Shown here one piece after another: positions 25,232 to 33,331 of a DNA stretch of 64,000 nt. The notes under the pieces were generated by a model. The model was not told the DNA's origin. It worked only from the letters and a program-made list of their open reading frames with translations, and searched no databases. The translations under genes and the position numbers were made by a program. The DNA comes from JACQFK01 sp041482015. GTDB taxonomy: Bacteria > Planctomycetota > MHYJ01 > JACPRB01. The stretch spans positions 20,661 to 84,660 of the forward strand of contig JBGPCZ010000004.1 of assembly GCA_041482015.1 (NCBI GenBank), written 5' to 3'. The stretch's first letter is position 1; every line of letters begins with the position of its first letter.

Positions 25232-26614
25232 TTACTTGTTCGTGCTGACACCGCCGGTGAAGTCGGCGAGCATCTTGAGCGACTTGGCCTCGCTCGAGAG
25301 GGTGACCGTGTGGATCGCCGGGCGGAGCCAGTGGGAGCGGCGCGCGATCACCCGCGCCACGAGCTCGTCGTCCACCAGCCGCCCCACCGTCGCCTGGCCG
25401 TCGGAGAGAACGATGATCGTGTCGGGCCCGTCCTCGCGCAGGCGGCCGGTCTCGGGCGAGCCCACGAACGAGATCGCCTTCTCGAGCGCCGCGTAGAGGT
25501 CCGTCCCCGCCTCGAAGTTCTGGTGGTCCACGAACGCGAGCGCCTCCTTGCGCGACGCCCGGTCGAGGACCCGCGTGGGGGTCACCGAGAAGCACGACTG
25601 CGTCGCGCCGAAGAAGACCATGTTGATCCGCGCCCCGTCGGGAAGCTCCTCGATCAGCTTCTTGAGCTCGCGACAGGCGACGTCGTACCGGCCCTGCTGC
25701 TTCATGCTCCCCGAGCGGTCGATCACGACGCAGACGCGGCTCGAGACGACCGGGACGCCGTAGAAGGTCGTGCGGCCCGGCCCCTTGACGTCCTTCCGCT
25801 CCTGCGGGCTGTAGCGGCCCGCCGCGAAGTCCTCGCCGTTCGCCTTCCACCAGTCCTTCCAGACCGCGGGGTCGGACGGCAGCTCCGTCTTCGTCAGCGA
25901 CCCGAGGTGGCCCACCGCGGTGTTCCGGAGGCGGAGGTCCATGTCGGACAATCCCTGCACGAGCGGGCCCACCGCCTCGCGCGACTCGCGGAGCGAGTGG
26001 ACCGCCGCCAGCCGCACCTGCCATTGCGGGTGCGAAAGATACGCGACCCCCTTTTCGCTCGCGATGGCGCCGAGCCCCGCGGCGATCACCGCGGGCTCCT
26101 TCTCCCGGTCGAGCGAGACCAGCACGTCCGCCTTCGCGCCCATCGCCCCGAGCGCCTCGAGGAGCTCGCACCGCGAGAGCCAGCTCGCCGTCCGCAGCGC
26201 CTCGCCCGCGAACACCGGGACGGCCTCGGGCCGGAGCGACGCCATCGTCCGGAGGATCGCGGAGTAGATCTTCTCGCCGTCGAGCGCCGTCTTGCATGCG
26301 TTCTGGATCCGCTCCTTCGCGGTGGTGAGCGCCTTCAGCTTGAGCTTCTCCTCCTCGAGGTTGAAGGCGAAGGAGGTGTCGATGTTGTCGTAGGCGAGGC
26401 GCGACTGGACCGTGGCGAGGAGGAGCTGCGCCTGCCGCTCGCGCAGGCGCGGCAGGTTGACGAGGAGCGCGCGAGCGGCCCGGGCCCCGTCGCCCGCCTG
26501 GAGCTGGGCGAGGGCGATCTCCGCTTCCTGGAGCTTCGTCTCGCGGACCGCCTGCTCGAGCCGGTCCCTCGGATCCTGCAGTGCCATCAGCGCCGAGAGG
26601 AGGAGCGCGCTCAC
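25232..26614 (-). CDS. HEAT-like plus von Willebrand factor A domain protein
   Basis: 460 residues beginning with GTG at 26614 (no ATG with a better site). A short hydrophobic leader (MSALLLSALMALQ) is followed by an alpha-helical, HEAT-like region (about 15-250; VLVSLDREKEPAVIAAGLGAI, WQVRLAAVHSLRESREAV). The C-terminal vWA domain contains the MIDAS motif VCVVIDRSGSM at about residue 290 (Asp-x-Ser-x-Ser), and later DTIIVLSDGQAT. It probably binds a protein ligand through a divalent metal. It converges on the ThuA gene with 29 bases between the stops. Confidence 0.82.
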   Translation of the reverse strand: MSALLLSALMALQDPRDRLEQAVRETKLQEAEIALAQLQAGDGARAARALLVNLPRLRERQAQLLLATVQSRLAYDNIDTSFAFNLEEEKLKLKALTTAKERIQNACKTALDGEKIYSAILRTMASLRPEAVPVFAGEALRTASWLSRCELLEALGAMGAKADVLVSLDREKEPAVIAAGLGAIASEKGVAYLSHPQWQVRLAAVHSLRESREAVGPLVQGLSDMDLRLRNTAVGHLGSLTKTELPSDPAVWKDWWKANGEDFAAGRYSPQERKDVKGPGRTTFYGVPVVSSRVCVVIDRSGSMKQQGRYDVACRELKKLIEELPDGARINMVFFGATQSCFSVTPTRVLDRASRKEALAFVDHQNFEAGTDLYAALEKAISFVGSPETGRLREDGPDTIIVLSDGQATVGRLVDDELVARVIARRSHWLRPAIHTVTLSSEAKSLKMLADFTGGVSTNK

Positions 26615-26659
26615 GATGATTTGACGCCCCCCGTGTAGGAAGGTATAGGAGATTCAACC

Positions 26660-27736
26660 ATGATCGTCGCGAGGTGGATCCTTATGGCGCTCGCCGCCCT
26701 GCCGCAGAACGAACCCGAGCGGCGCGCGTTTCCGGAGGTCAAGGCGCCGGCCTTCCCGCTCCCGACGTCGTTGGAGGAGTGGACGAAGCGGCGCGAGGCG
26801 ACGCGGAAAACCCTCTGGACGCTGCTGGGCGACCTGCCCGCGCGTCCCGCCAAGCCGGAGATCACCACACTAGATAAACAGGACAAGGGCGACTACCGTC
26901 TCGAAAAGCTTGCGATCGACAACGGCGCGGGCGGCAAGATCACGTCGACCGTCCTGATCCCCAAGGGCCCGGGCCCCTTCCCCGCGATCCTCTACCTCCA
27001 CTGGCACGCGGGCCAGTACAACCTCGGCAAAGAGGAGCTCTGGCAGGACGTCCCGGGCGGCGGCGGCGCGAAGCGCGGCGAAGACCTCGTCAAGCGCGGC
27101 TACGTCGTCCTCGCGCCCGACGCCTACGCGTTCGGCGAGCGCTCCGGACTCGGCCCCGACGGACCGAAACAGAAGGGTGGCCAGGAGGAATTGACGCTGT
27201 CCAAGACGTTCCTCTGGATGGGCCGCTCCCTGTGGGGGATGATCGTGCGCGACGACCAGATCGCGCTCGACGTGCTGGCCGCGCGGCCCGAGGTCGACGC
27301 GAAGCGGCTCGGCGCGACGGGGATCAGCATGGGATCGACGCGGACGTGGTGGCTGGCCGCGCTCGACGACCGCGTGACCGCGTCGGCGGGCATCTGCTGC
27401 CTGACGCGCTACCAGGACCTGATCGCCGAAGGAGGGCTCCACGAGCACGGCATCTACTATTTCGTGCCCGGGATGCTCAAACACTTCGACACGGAGGCGG
27501 TGACGAGCCTCATCGCGCCACGGCCGTTCCTGACGCTTTCCGGGGCGGACGACAAGGGCTCGCCCGCAAAGGGGGTCGAGACGATCAACGCCTTCTGCGC
27601 CGGCGTCGCGAAGCTCCACGGGAAGCCGGAGAATTTCCGTGGCGTCCTCTACCCGGGCGTGGCGCACGTGTACACGCCCGAGATGTGGCGGGAGATGACG
27701 GGCTGGTTCGCGAAGCACCTCGGGGGCAAAGAATAA
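26660..27736 (+). CDS. Secreted alpha/beta hydrolase (acetyl-xylan-esterase/dienelactone-hydrolase-like)
   Basis: 358 residues. A weak signal sequence (MIVARWILMALAALPQ) leads to a helical N-terminal part and an alpha/beta hydrolase core. The strand-turn motif FPAILYLHWHAGQY holds the oxyanion region, GYVVLAPDAYAFGERSG follows, then the nucleophile elbow GISMGS with Ser223. A likely acid is in LTLSGADDKGSP and the catalytic His in LYPGVAHVYT. Family members in this phylum are predicted esterases of acylated polysaccharides. It is divergent from the vWA gene (45 bases) and precedes trxA. Confidence 0.82.
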   Translation: MIVARWILMALAALPQNEPERRAFPEVKAPAFPLPTSLEEWTKRREATRKTLWTLLGDLPARPAKPEITTLDKQDKGDYRLEKLAIDNGAGGKITSTVLIPKGPGPFPAILYLHWHAGQYNLGKEELWQDVPGGGGAKRGEDLVKRGYVVLAPDAYAFGERSGLGPDGPKQKGGQEELTLSKTFLWMGRSLWGMIVRDDQIALDVLAARPEVDAKRLGATGISMGSTRTWWLAALDDRVTASAGICCLTRYQDLIAEGGLHEHGIYYFVPGMLKHFDTEAVTSLIAPRPFLTLSGADDKGSPAKGVETINAFCAGVAKLHGKPENFRGVLYPGVAHVYTPEMWREMTGWFAKHLGGKE

Positions 27737-27799
27737 AGTCCTTGTTTCCGGCGTTGGGATCGGTAGAGTGATTGCAACGAACCCACGCTTGGAGGAATC

Positions 27800-28126
27800 G
27801 TGAGCAACGTGGCGCAGGTGTCGGAGCAGGCGTTCGACGCGGAAGTCCTGAAGTCGAAGACCCCGGTGCTGGTGGACTTTTTCACCACGTGGTGCGGGCC
27901 GTGCAAGGCGCTCGCCCCGGTGGTGGACGAGATCGCCAAGGACCTGACCGGCAAGCTGAAGGTCGTGAAGGTCGATCTCGACGAGGCGAACGACCTCGCC
28001 GCCACGCTCGGAATCACGTCGGTGCCCACGCTCGTCCTTTTCCAGGACGGCAAGGAGGCGACCCGGCGGACGGGCTCCGGCCCGAAGCGGGACATCCTCG
28101 CTTTCGTCCAGACGGTCGTAAAGTAG
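27800..28126 (+). CDS. trxA: Thioredoxin
   Basis: 108 residues, starting with GTG at 27800 after a strong GGAGGAAT. The active site is WCGPC (Cys32, Cys35), and the cis-Pro loop is ITSVPTLVLF. Length and motifs are those of cytoplasmic thioredoxin 1. It reduces protein disulfides using thioredoxin reductase, which is not in the window. It heads the redox-rich stretch that continues to 35 kb. Confidence 0.95.
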   Translation: MSNVAQVSEQAFDAEVLKSKTPVLVDFFTTWCGPCKALAPVVDEIAKDLTGKLKVVKVDLDEANDLAATLGITSVPTLVLFQDGKEATRRTGSGPKRDILAFVQTVVK

Positions 28127-28218
28127 GAATGGAAGTGGGAATAAACGCCGGGCACCGGCCCGTTTGAGTCATTGGCTGTTGCGGATGGAATGGATGGAAT
28201 GAACGAGTGGAGGCGATG

Positions 28219-28863
28219 ATGAGGAAATTCGCGGTGGCGGCGGTGGTCCTGGCGTTCGCCAGTCTCGCGCTGGCGAGGACCGAGGAGGAGACCGTCGCGG
28301 TCAAGGTCACGGTCAAGGGCATGAGCTGCCCCACGGGCTGCGGCGCCAAGGTGGCGAAGAGCCTGCAGGGGATCGAGGGCGCGAAAGAGGTGAAGCTGGC
28401 CGACTTCGAGAAAGGCCTCTTCACCGTCTCGTTCGACGCGAAGACGTCGGTCAAGCCTTCGGTGATCGAGAAGGCGATCGGCACGGGCTTCGAAGTGACG
28501 AAGGTCGAGGCGACGCTCACGGGGACCGTGGCGCGCGTCGAGAAGGCGCTCGTCCTGACGACCGCGTCGGGCGCGAAGTACACGCTCGCGAACGCCGGCG
28601 ACGACAAGTGCTGCGACGAGAAGGCCGACGCCGCGAAGGCCGCGAAGCCGGTCGAGGAGCCCAAGAAGGCGGAGACGGCCAAGAAGGAAGACGACTGCGA
28701 GTGCTGCAACGCGAAGAACGTGGTCGCAAAGATCGAGGGGCTGCTGAAGGAAGGCAAGACCTCGATCAAGGCGGCCGGCGTGCTGAGCGAGTGCTGCCAG
28801 GGGTCGCTGACCCTGGGCCTCACCTCGGCCGTGGCGGTCGAGGCGAAGAAGGCGACGAACTAA
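28219..28863 (+). CDS. Exported HMA-domain (heavy-metal-associated) protein
   Basis: 214 residues from ATG 28219, five bases after GGAGG. A signal peptide (MRKFAVAAVVLAFASLALA) is followed by a ferredoxin-like HMA domain with VKGMSCPTGCGAKVAKSL; here the metal-site Cys pair is spaced C-P-T-G-C rather than the usual CxxC. A middle part holds further Cys pairs (DDKCCDEK, DCECCNAK) within a Lys/Ala/Glu-rich linker, and the C-terminal part has SECCQGSLTLG. It probably binds copper or another soft metal in the periplasm. It is closed by a strong terminator. Confidence 0.8.
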   Translation: MRKFAVAAVVLAFASLALARTEEETVAVKVTVKGMSCPTGCGAKVAKSLQGIEGAKEVKLADFEKGLFTVSFDAKTSVKPSVIEKAIGTGFEVTKVEATLTGTVARVEKALVLTTASGAKYTLANAGDDKCCDEKADAAKAAKPVEEPKKAETAKKEDDCECCNAKNVVAKIEGLLKEGKTSIKAAGVLSECCQGSLTLGLTSAVAVEAKKATN

Positions 28864-28880
28864 CTCGAGAAGGATCTCAC

Positions 28881-28920
28881 AACGGCCCCGGAGGGTGACC
28901 TCCGGGGCCGTTTTCTTTTT
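28881..28920 (+). terminator. Rho-independent terminator after the HMA gene
   Basis: A 14-bp stem, AACGGCCCCGGAGG with CCTCCGGGGCCGTT, and loop GTGA are followed by TTCTTTTT. Confidence 0.95.
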
Positions 28921-29016
28921 GGAGATCTGTAGAAGCACGTAACGAGCATCTCCGGACTACCATGCGAAAGCCGCGCGCAAGGCCACAGGAGATGTGGGGA
29001 CAAGACACGAGACGGG

Positions 29017-29592
29017 TCAGACGTCTCCCGGGGTCGCGGGGAGAGAGGAATCGAAAAGGCGGCGCGCCCGGGCATGCCAGGCCGCGATCGCCTGGAGGCC
29101 GGTGGGAACCGGCGACCCCCACTCGACACGGACGGGCTTGGAACGGATCGGAAAGCCTTCGATGCCGAATTCGGTCAGCATCGCGCAGCGGTAGGGAGAG
29201 TTGAGATGTCGCAGCGCCAGGCCAAGCCCCGATGCCGCCCGCAAGAGGTCGGTCACGTCCTCGTTCGCAGCGTCCGCCTCCGCGTGAACGAGGGTCGGCT
29301 CCAACGAAGGGCGTCGTCGGAGCGTCTCGGCGAGCCGGATCCGCTCCGTGACGGAATCCCATCGGATCTTCCGGACCCGCGCGGCACCGTTCCGAAAGTC
29401 GACCCCGGGTGGAACGAACAAGGTCCATGTCGACCAGGGGCCGACGGGGGGATAGTACCAGAGACGGAAGCTGGGAACGAGGCCGGACGGGACGGGCTCG
29501 CAGGAGCGTTCCAGCGCCGTGACCGCCCGGCGTTCGACGAGCGCGAACCGCGATTCCACGTCATCCGGCTCCCGGAAGGGCAGGATTCCCAT
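29017..29592 (-). CDS. Hypothetical cytoplasmic protein
   Basis: 191 residues from the ATG at 29592; the frame continues upstream but that part has low-complexity sequence. There is no signal peptide or transmembrane segment. Visible features are a Trp/Tyr/Pro-rich stretch (FRLWYYPPVGPWSTWTLFV, about 42-60) and a C-terminal region with SPYRCAMLTEFGIEGFPI. I recognise no family. Composition is less GC-biased at third positions than its neighbours, and it lies alone between two terminator-like or promoter regions. It is divergent from the STAS-like gene. Confidence 0.55.
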   Translation of the reverse strand: MGILPFREPDDVESRFALVERRAVTALERSCEPVPSGLVPSFRLWYYPPVGPWSTWTLFVPPGVDFRNGAARVRKIRWDSVTERIRLAETLRRRPSLEPTLVHAEADAANEDVTDLLRAASGLGLALRHLNSPYRCAMLTEFGIEGFPIRSKPVRVEWGSPVPTGLQAIAAWHARARRLFDSSLPATPGDV

Positions 29593-29683
29593 CCGGATGA
29601 TTTTATCAGGCAACGTCGCCCCTTGCCTGCCTCCGGGAGCGAGTGGATGGAGCGGATGGAATGGAAGACTACGTGACTCACGG

Positions 29684-29689
29684 TATACT
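29684..29689 (+). promoter_or_regulatory. Possible -10 box of the STAS-like gene
   Basis: TATACT at 29684-29689 lies 21 bases before the ATG at 29711. No -35 is convincing; the upstream sequence is a GGATGG-rich stretch. Confidence 0.35.
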
Positions 29690-29710
29690 GGGTGGGCCGA
29701 GCGGCCTGGA

Positions 29711-30100
29711 ATGTCGACACCATCCGGCGATCGTCTGGAGATCATCGAAAGGGAGGGCTACCTCGAGGCCCGCCATCTGGGGACTTACGAGGCCAGCTCC
29801 TACAAAGTCCTGATGGAGCGATCGGTGCAGGCGTGCAAGGAACGCACCATTCCACTACTCCTGGTCGATCTCACGGACCTCGCCGGGTTCTTCCCCTCCA
29901 CCGTGGATCGCTATGAAATGGGAGCGCTGGGCGCACGCCTGGCCGCCGACCTCGCCAAGGTCGCCATCGTCGGGACCCGGGAGCAGATCGAGCGCAAATT
30001 CTCAACGCTGGTCGCGCGGAACCGGGGATTGAACATCGACGCCTTCACCGACCGGGAGGAGGCGGTGCGGTGGCTGCTGGACCCGAAACAGCGCGCGTAG
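29711..30100 (+). CDS. SpoIIAA/STAS-like protein
   Basis: 129 residues from ATG 29711. The pattern is that of the STAS/SpoIIAA-like fold: a first beta-hairpin (DRLEIIEREGYLEARHLG), a helix, then IPLLLVDLTDLAGFFPSTVDRYEMG with the Asp-Leu-Thr turn where anti-anti-sigma factors are phosphorylated, then VAIVGTREQIE. It has no transmembrane segment. Single-domain members of this kind (SpoIIAA-like, PF11964) are poorly characterised. A regulatory role by protein binding is possible; no sigma-factor partner is near. Confidence 0.65.
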   Translation: MSTPSGDRLEIIEREGYLEARHLGTYEASSYKVLMERSVQACKERTIPLLLVDLTDLAGFFPSTVDRYEMGALGARLAADLAKVAIVGTREQIERKFSTLVARNRGLNIDAFTDREEAVRWLLDPKQRA

Positions 30101-30103
30101 CCC

Positions 30104-30661
30104 TCACGCTCTCCACTTGATGTTGCAGCCGGCGCTCGGCTTCTGGTAGGCGGGGACGGGCTTGTCGGCCAGCACGAGGTCGATCGCGGCGCGGAGGTCC
30201 TGGCCGGTCACCGGGATGCCGTTGCCGGGGCGGCTGGAGTCGAACTGGCCGCGGTAGACGAGCGTGCGCGCCGCATCATAGAGAAAGAAGTCGGGCGTGC
30301 AGGCCGCCTGGTAGGCGCGCGCGACCGCCTGCGTCTCGTCGTGGAGATACGGGAACCGGTAGTCCTTCCCTTTCGCCTCGACCGCCATCTTCTCGGGCGA
30401 GTCGTCGGGGTAGCCGACGGCGTCGTTGGCGTTGATCGCGACGATCGCGAGGTCCCTCTTCTCGTAGTCCTTCCCGAGCTGCACCAGGCCGTCCTGCACG
30501 TGCTTGACGTACGGGCAGTGGTTGCAGATGAACATCACGAGGAGCCCCTTCTTCGCCTTGACGTCGGAGAGCGCGACGCGCCGGCCGCTCACCGAATCGG
30601 TCAGCGAGAAGTCGGGCGCGGGGGTGCCAAGGGGGTTCATCGCGGACGGGGTGAGTCCCAT
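30104..30661 (-). CDS. Thioredoxin-family redoxin (AhpC/TSA-like)
   Basis: 185 residues. Redoxin fold with PLGTPAPDFSLTDSVSGR at the N-terminus, and the active-site region VMFICNHCPYVKHVQ, where CNHC replaces a CxxC. DLAIVAINANDAVGYPDDSPE and PDFFLYDAARTLVYRGQFDSSRPGN follow, and the conserved C-terminal Cys sits in SAGCNIKW. This subfamily of cytoplasmic thioredoxin-like proteins is widespread and thought to act in thiol or peroxide metabolism, but substrate is unknown. Convergent with the STAS-like gene by 3 bases; it is a Cys, not Sec, enzyme although nearby genes use Sec. Confidence 0.85.
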   Translation of the reverse strand: MGLTPSAMNPLGTPAPDFSLTDSVSGRRVALSDVKAKKGLLVMFICNHCPYVKHVQDGLVQLGKDYEKRDLAIVAINANDAVGYPDDSPEKMAVEAKGKDYRFPYLHDETQAVARAYQAACTPDFFLYDAARTLVYRGQFDSSRPGNGIPVTGQDLRAAIDLVLADKPVPAYQKPSAGCNIKWRA

Positions 30662-30692
30662 GGTTCTTCCCTCGAAATCATGGATGGACTGA

Positions 30693-30866
30693 TTACCGCG
30701 TGGATCCCGTCGGAGTCGGTGATTCCGAGGGCGTCACAGCGGCCGCCGCAGCCTTGCGCTGGGCCTCGAGCCTGGATTCGCGGCGCATGGTGCGGACGAT
30801 GTAGAAGGTGATCGAGCCCATCAGGGTGTAGATGAAGGCGAGAAGGATGTAGATGGAGTATCTCAT
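30693..30866 (-). CDS. Small single-span membrane protein (57 residues)
   Basis: A 57-codon frame from ATG at 30866 to TAA at 30693. The product starts MRYSIYILLAFIYTLMGS, has one clear transmembrane helix (about 3-24), then a basic stop-transfer segment (RTMRRESRLEAQRKAAA) and a flexible Ser/Thr/Pro-rich tail. The topology (N-out helix, cytosolic charged helix, about 55 residues) resembles CcmD-like or other small accessory membrane proteins, but there is no diagnostic motif. It is upstream of, and in the same direction as, the redoxin gene at 30661, so they may be co-transcribed. Confidence 0.6.
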   Translation of the reverse strand: MRYSIYILLAFIYTLMGSITFYIVRTMRRESRLEAQRKAAAAAVTPSESPTPTGSTR

Positions 30867-30996
30867 CCCGGCCGCTTCGGACTCACCGAGCCCGTATTTG
30901 CAGCTGTCTCAGGCCATCAACGCGACAGTGATGCTGGCGGCGAAAAAGTTCATCCGTTCTTCTTATATCTGGACCCGAACCGGGGGGCAACCGAAA

Positions 30997-31668
30997 TCAC
31001 TTGAGCTGGTCGCCGAAGACCTTCTTGAACTTCTCGACCTTCGGGGCGATGACGAGCTGGCAGTAGCGCTCGTCGGGGTTGAGCTTGAAGTAGTTCTGGT
31101 GGTAGTCCTCCGCCTTGAAGAACTTCGTGAACGGGCTGATCTCGGTGACGATCGGCCCGTTGAAAGCGCCGGCGGCGTCCAGCTCCTTCTTGTACTTCTC
31201 CGCGAGCGCCTTCTGCCCGTCGCCGTGATAGAAGACCACCGACCGGTACTGCGTCCCCGAGTCGTGGCCCTGGCGGTTGAGCGTGGTCGGGTCGTGCGTC
31301 TTCCAGAAGACCTCGAGCAGCTTCGCGAAGGAGATCTTGGACGGGTCGTACGTGATATGGCAGACCTCGGCGTGGCCGGTCTCGCCGCTGCAAACCATCC
31401 GGTAGGTCGGGTTCTCCACCTTCCCGCCCGAGTAGCCCGACTCGACCGAGACGACGCCCTTCAGATCCTGGAAGACCGCCTCCACGCACCAGAAGCAGCC
31501 CTCGCCGAACGTGGCGCGCTCGAGGCCGGAGGGCGCGGGCGCCGGCGGGACGGGTGGCGGGAGCGGAGGCGGCGCTTTCAGATTCATGGAGGGACCCGGC
31601 GGCTCCTGTTTCTTTTCCGCGCACGCGGCCAGGGCGAGAAGGCCGGCGACGATCAGCAGGCGTCTCAT
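30997..31668 (-). CDS. msrA: Peptide methionine sulfoxide reductase MsrA, lipoprotein
   Basis: 223 residues from ATG 31668. A lipoprotein signal with lipobox ALAAC (Cys16) and a Pro-rich linker (about 32-46) tether the enzyme to a membrane. The MsrA domain begins ATFGEGCFWCVEAVFQDL, with catalytic Cys58 and Cys61, and continues SVESGYSGG, HAEVCHITYDP, FWKTHDPTTLNRQGHDSGTQYRS and YHQNYF. It reduces methionine-S-sulfoxide in exported proteins. The catalytic position is TGC (Cys), not UGA, although selD is divergent from it 86 bases away. The shared intergenic region suggests common control with the selenium genes. Confidence 0.93.
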   Translation of the reverse strand: MRRLLIVAGLLALAACAEKKQEPPGPSMNLKAPPPLPPPVPPAPAPSGLERATFGEGCFWCVEAVFQDLKGVVSVESGYSGGKVENPTYRMVCSGETGHAEVCHITYDPSKISFAKLLEVFWKTHDPTTLNRQGHDSGTQYRSVVFYHGDGQKALAEKYKKELDAAGAFNGPIVTEISPFTKFFKAEDYHQNYFKLNPDERYCQLVIAPKVEKFKKVFGDQLK

Positions 31669-31754
31669 TCCAGTTCTTATAACACCGGCAGGCCCGCGCC
31701 CATTCGAATAAATCGTTTCCATCCCGCGTTCAGAAGCGTAGAGTACCCCTCGCC

Positions 31755-32801
31755 ATGACCTCCTGCGACATCTGGAGCCAGGCCAAGAGCGGCGGCTGAG
31801 CCGCCAAGCTGAGCCCGCAGGTCCTGCGGGAGCTCGTCCAATCGATCTCGCCGAAGGGTCACCCCGACCTCCTGGTCGGCCTGAACCCGTCGGACGACGC
31901 GGCGGTCTACCGCGTGACCGACGAGATCGCGATGGTCCAGACGGTCGACTTCATCACCCCCATCTACCACGACCCTTACCTGTACGGACAGATCGCGGCG
32001 GCGAACTCGCTCTCGGACGTCTGGGCGATGGGCGGCCGGCCCGTCACCGCGATGAACATCTGCTGCTTCCCCGCCAAGGGAGTGGACACGGAGACGCTCG
32101 CGAAGATCCTCCAGGGCGGCCTTTCCAAGATCGAGGAAGGGGGCGCGGTGCTCGTCGGCGGCCACTCCGTCCGCGACGACGAGCTCAAGTACGGCTGCTC
32201 GGTCACCGGCTTCATCCACCCGAAGAAGATCGCCCTGAAGGGCGGCGCGAAGGCGGGCGACCGGCTGATCCTCACCAAGCCCCTCGGGAGCGGCGTCCAC
32301 GTCACGGGAGCCAAGCGCGGCCTCCTCCCCGACGAGAAACTGCGTCGCGTCATGGAGACGCTCGCCCAGCTCAACAAGACGGCCGGCGAGACGATGATGG
32401 AATTCGAGGTCCGCGGGGCGACCGACATCACGGGCTTCGGCCTGGGCGGCCACGGCCTCGAGATGGCCCGCATCGCCCGGCTCGGTTTCCGAATCCACGC
32501 GGACTCGCTGCCCCTCTTCCCCGACACGATCCCGCTCCTCGAACAGGGCCTGACGACGGGCGCCACCCCGGGCAACCTCGCGCTCATCCGGGACGGGATG
32601 AAGTACGACGCGGCCGTCACGGTGGCCGAGCAGGGCCTTTTCAGTGATCCGCAGACGTCGGGCGGGCTCCTGATCGCGATCCGCGCGAAGGATGCGGAGG
32701 CCCTTCTCAAGACGCTCCACGAGCGCGGGGTGAAGGACGCGAGGATCATCGGCGAGGCATTCGCCGCCGACACGCCCCACCTCCACGTGGTGAAAGGATA
32801 G
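31755..32801 (+). CDS. selD: Selenophosphate synthase SelD, selenoprotein with Sec15 (UGA at 31797)
   Basis: Read through the in-frame TGA at 31797-31799, the frame from ATG 31755 encodes 348 residues, the length of E. coli SelD (347). The N-terminus has SGG-U-AAKLSPQVL: Sec15 occupies the position of the catalytic Cys/Sec and Lys18 the conserved ATP-site Lys. Further motifs: NPSDDAAVY, VDFITPIYHDPYLYGQIAAANSLSDVWAMGG, and TDITGFGLGGHGLEMA and DPQTSGGLLIA near the C-terminus. SelD makes selenophosphate from selenide and ATP for selenocysteine synthesis. Reading UGA as a stop would remove the catalytic segment and leave a fragment starting at 31914. The next genes (gpx, peroxiredoxin, transglutaminase) follow closely. 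Confidence 0.93.
31797..31835 (+). promoter_or_regulatory. UGA codon and bacterial SECIS-like hairpin of selD
   Basis: 14 bases after the UGA, CCCGCAG (31814-31820) pairs with CTGCGGG (31824-31830) over a GUC loop, extended by GAG/CTC outside a 2-base bulge. A stem of this size at this distance with GGUC at its apex fits bacterial SECIS elements recognised by SelB. Confidence 0.7.
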
Positions 32802-32806
32802 GACCC

Positions 32807-33289
32807 ATGACGCAAGAATCCTTCTACGCGCTTAAGACGAAGAGCCTGGACGGCAGGGCTTCCGACCTCAAGGACTATGCCGGCAAGGTCACGCTCGTCG
32901 TCAACGTCGCGAGCGAGTGTGGGTTCACGCCGCAGTACAAGGGCCTCGAGAAGCTCCACGGCGAGCTCAAGGACCGGGGCTTCGCGGTCCTGGGGTTCCC
33001 GAGCAACGACTTCGGCGGGCAGGAACCCGGCACGGCCGAGGAGATCCAGTCCTTCTGCTCCACGAAGTACCAGGTCACTTTCCCGATGTTCGAGAAGGGG
33101 GTGACCAAGGCAGGCGGCGGCCAGTCCGCGGTCTTCGCGAATCTCCAGGCGCAGTCGAAGGAGCTCCCCGACTGGAACTTCTGCAAGTACCTGGTCGGGA
33201 AGGACGGCCAGGTGGTGAAGTTCTTCAGGAGCAAGGTCAAGCCCGACGACCCGGGCCTGCGCAAGGAAATCGAGGCCGCCCTCGGGTAG
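32807..33289 (+). CDS. gpx: Glutathione peroxidase family protein (Cys form)
   Basis: 160 residues, ATG six bases after the selD stop. GPx motifs: the peroxidatic segment VVNVASECGFTPQYKGLE with Cys38, FPSNDFGGQEPG with Gln, and LPDWNFCKYLV with the Trp-Asn pair of the catalytic tetrad. Bacterial Cys-GPx enzymes usually take electrons from thioredoxin rather than glutathione and reduce hydroperoxides. No signal peptide, so it is cytoplasmic. It is Cys-based although flanked by two Sec-containing genes. Confidence 0.92.
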   Translation: MTQESFYALKTKSLDGRASDLKDYAGKVTLVVNVASECGFTPQYKGLEKLHGELKDRGFAVLGFPSNDFGGQEPGTAEEIQSFCSTKYQVTFPMFEKGVTKAGGGQSAVFANLQAQSKELPDWNFCKYLVGKDGQVVKFFRSKVKPDDPGLRKEIEAALG

Positions 33290-33331
33290 CCGGCGTATAC
33301 CAGTGATCAGGACACGAAAGGAAGAACCCTT

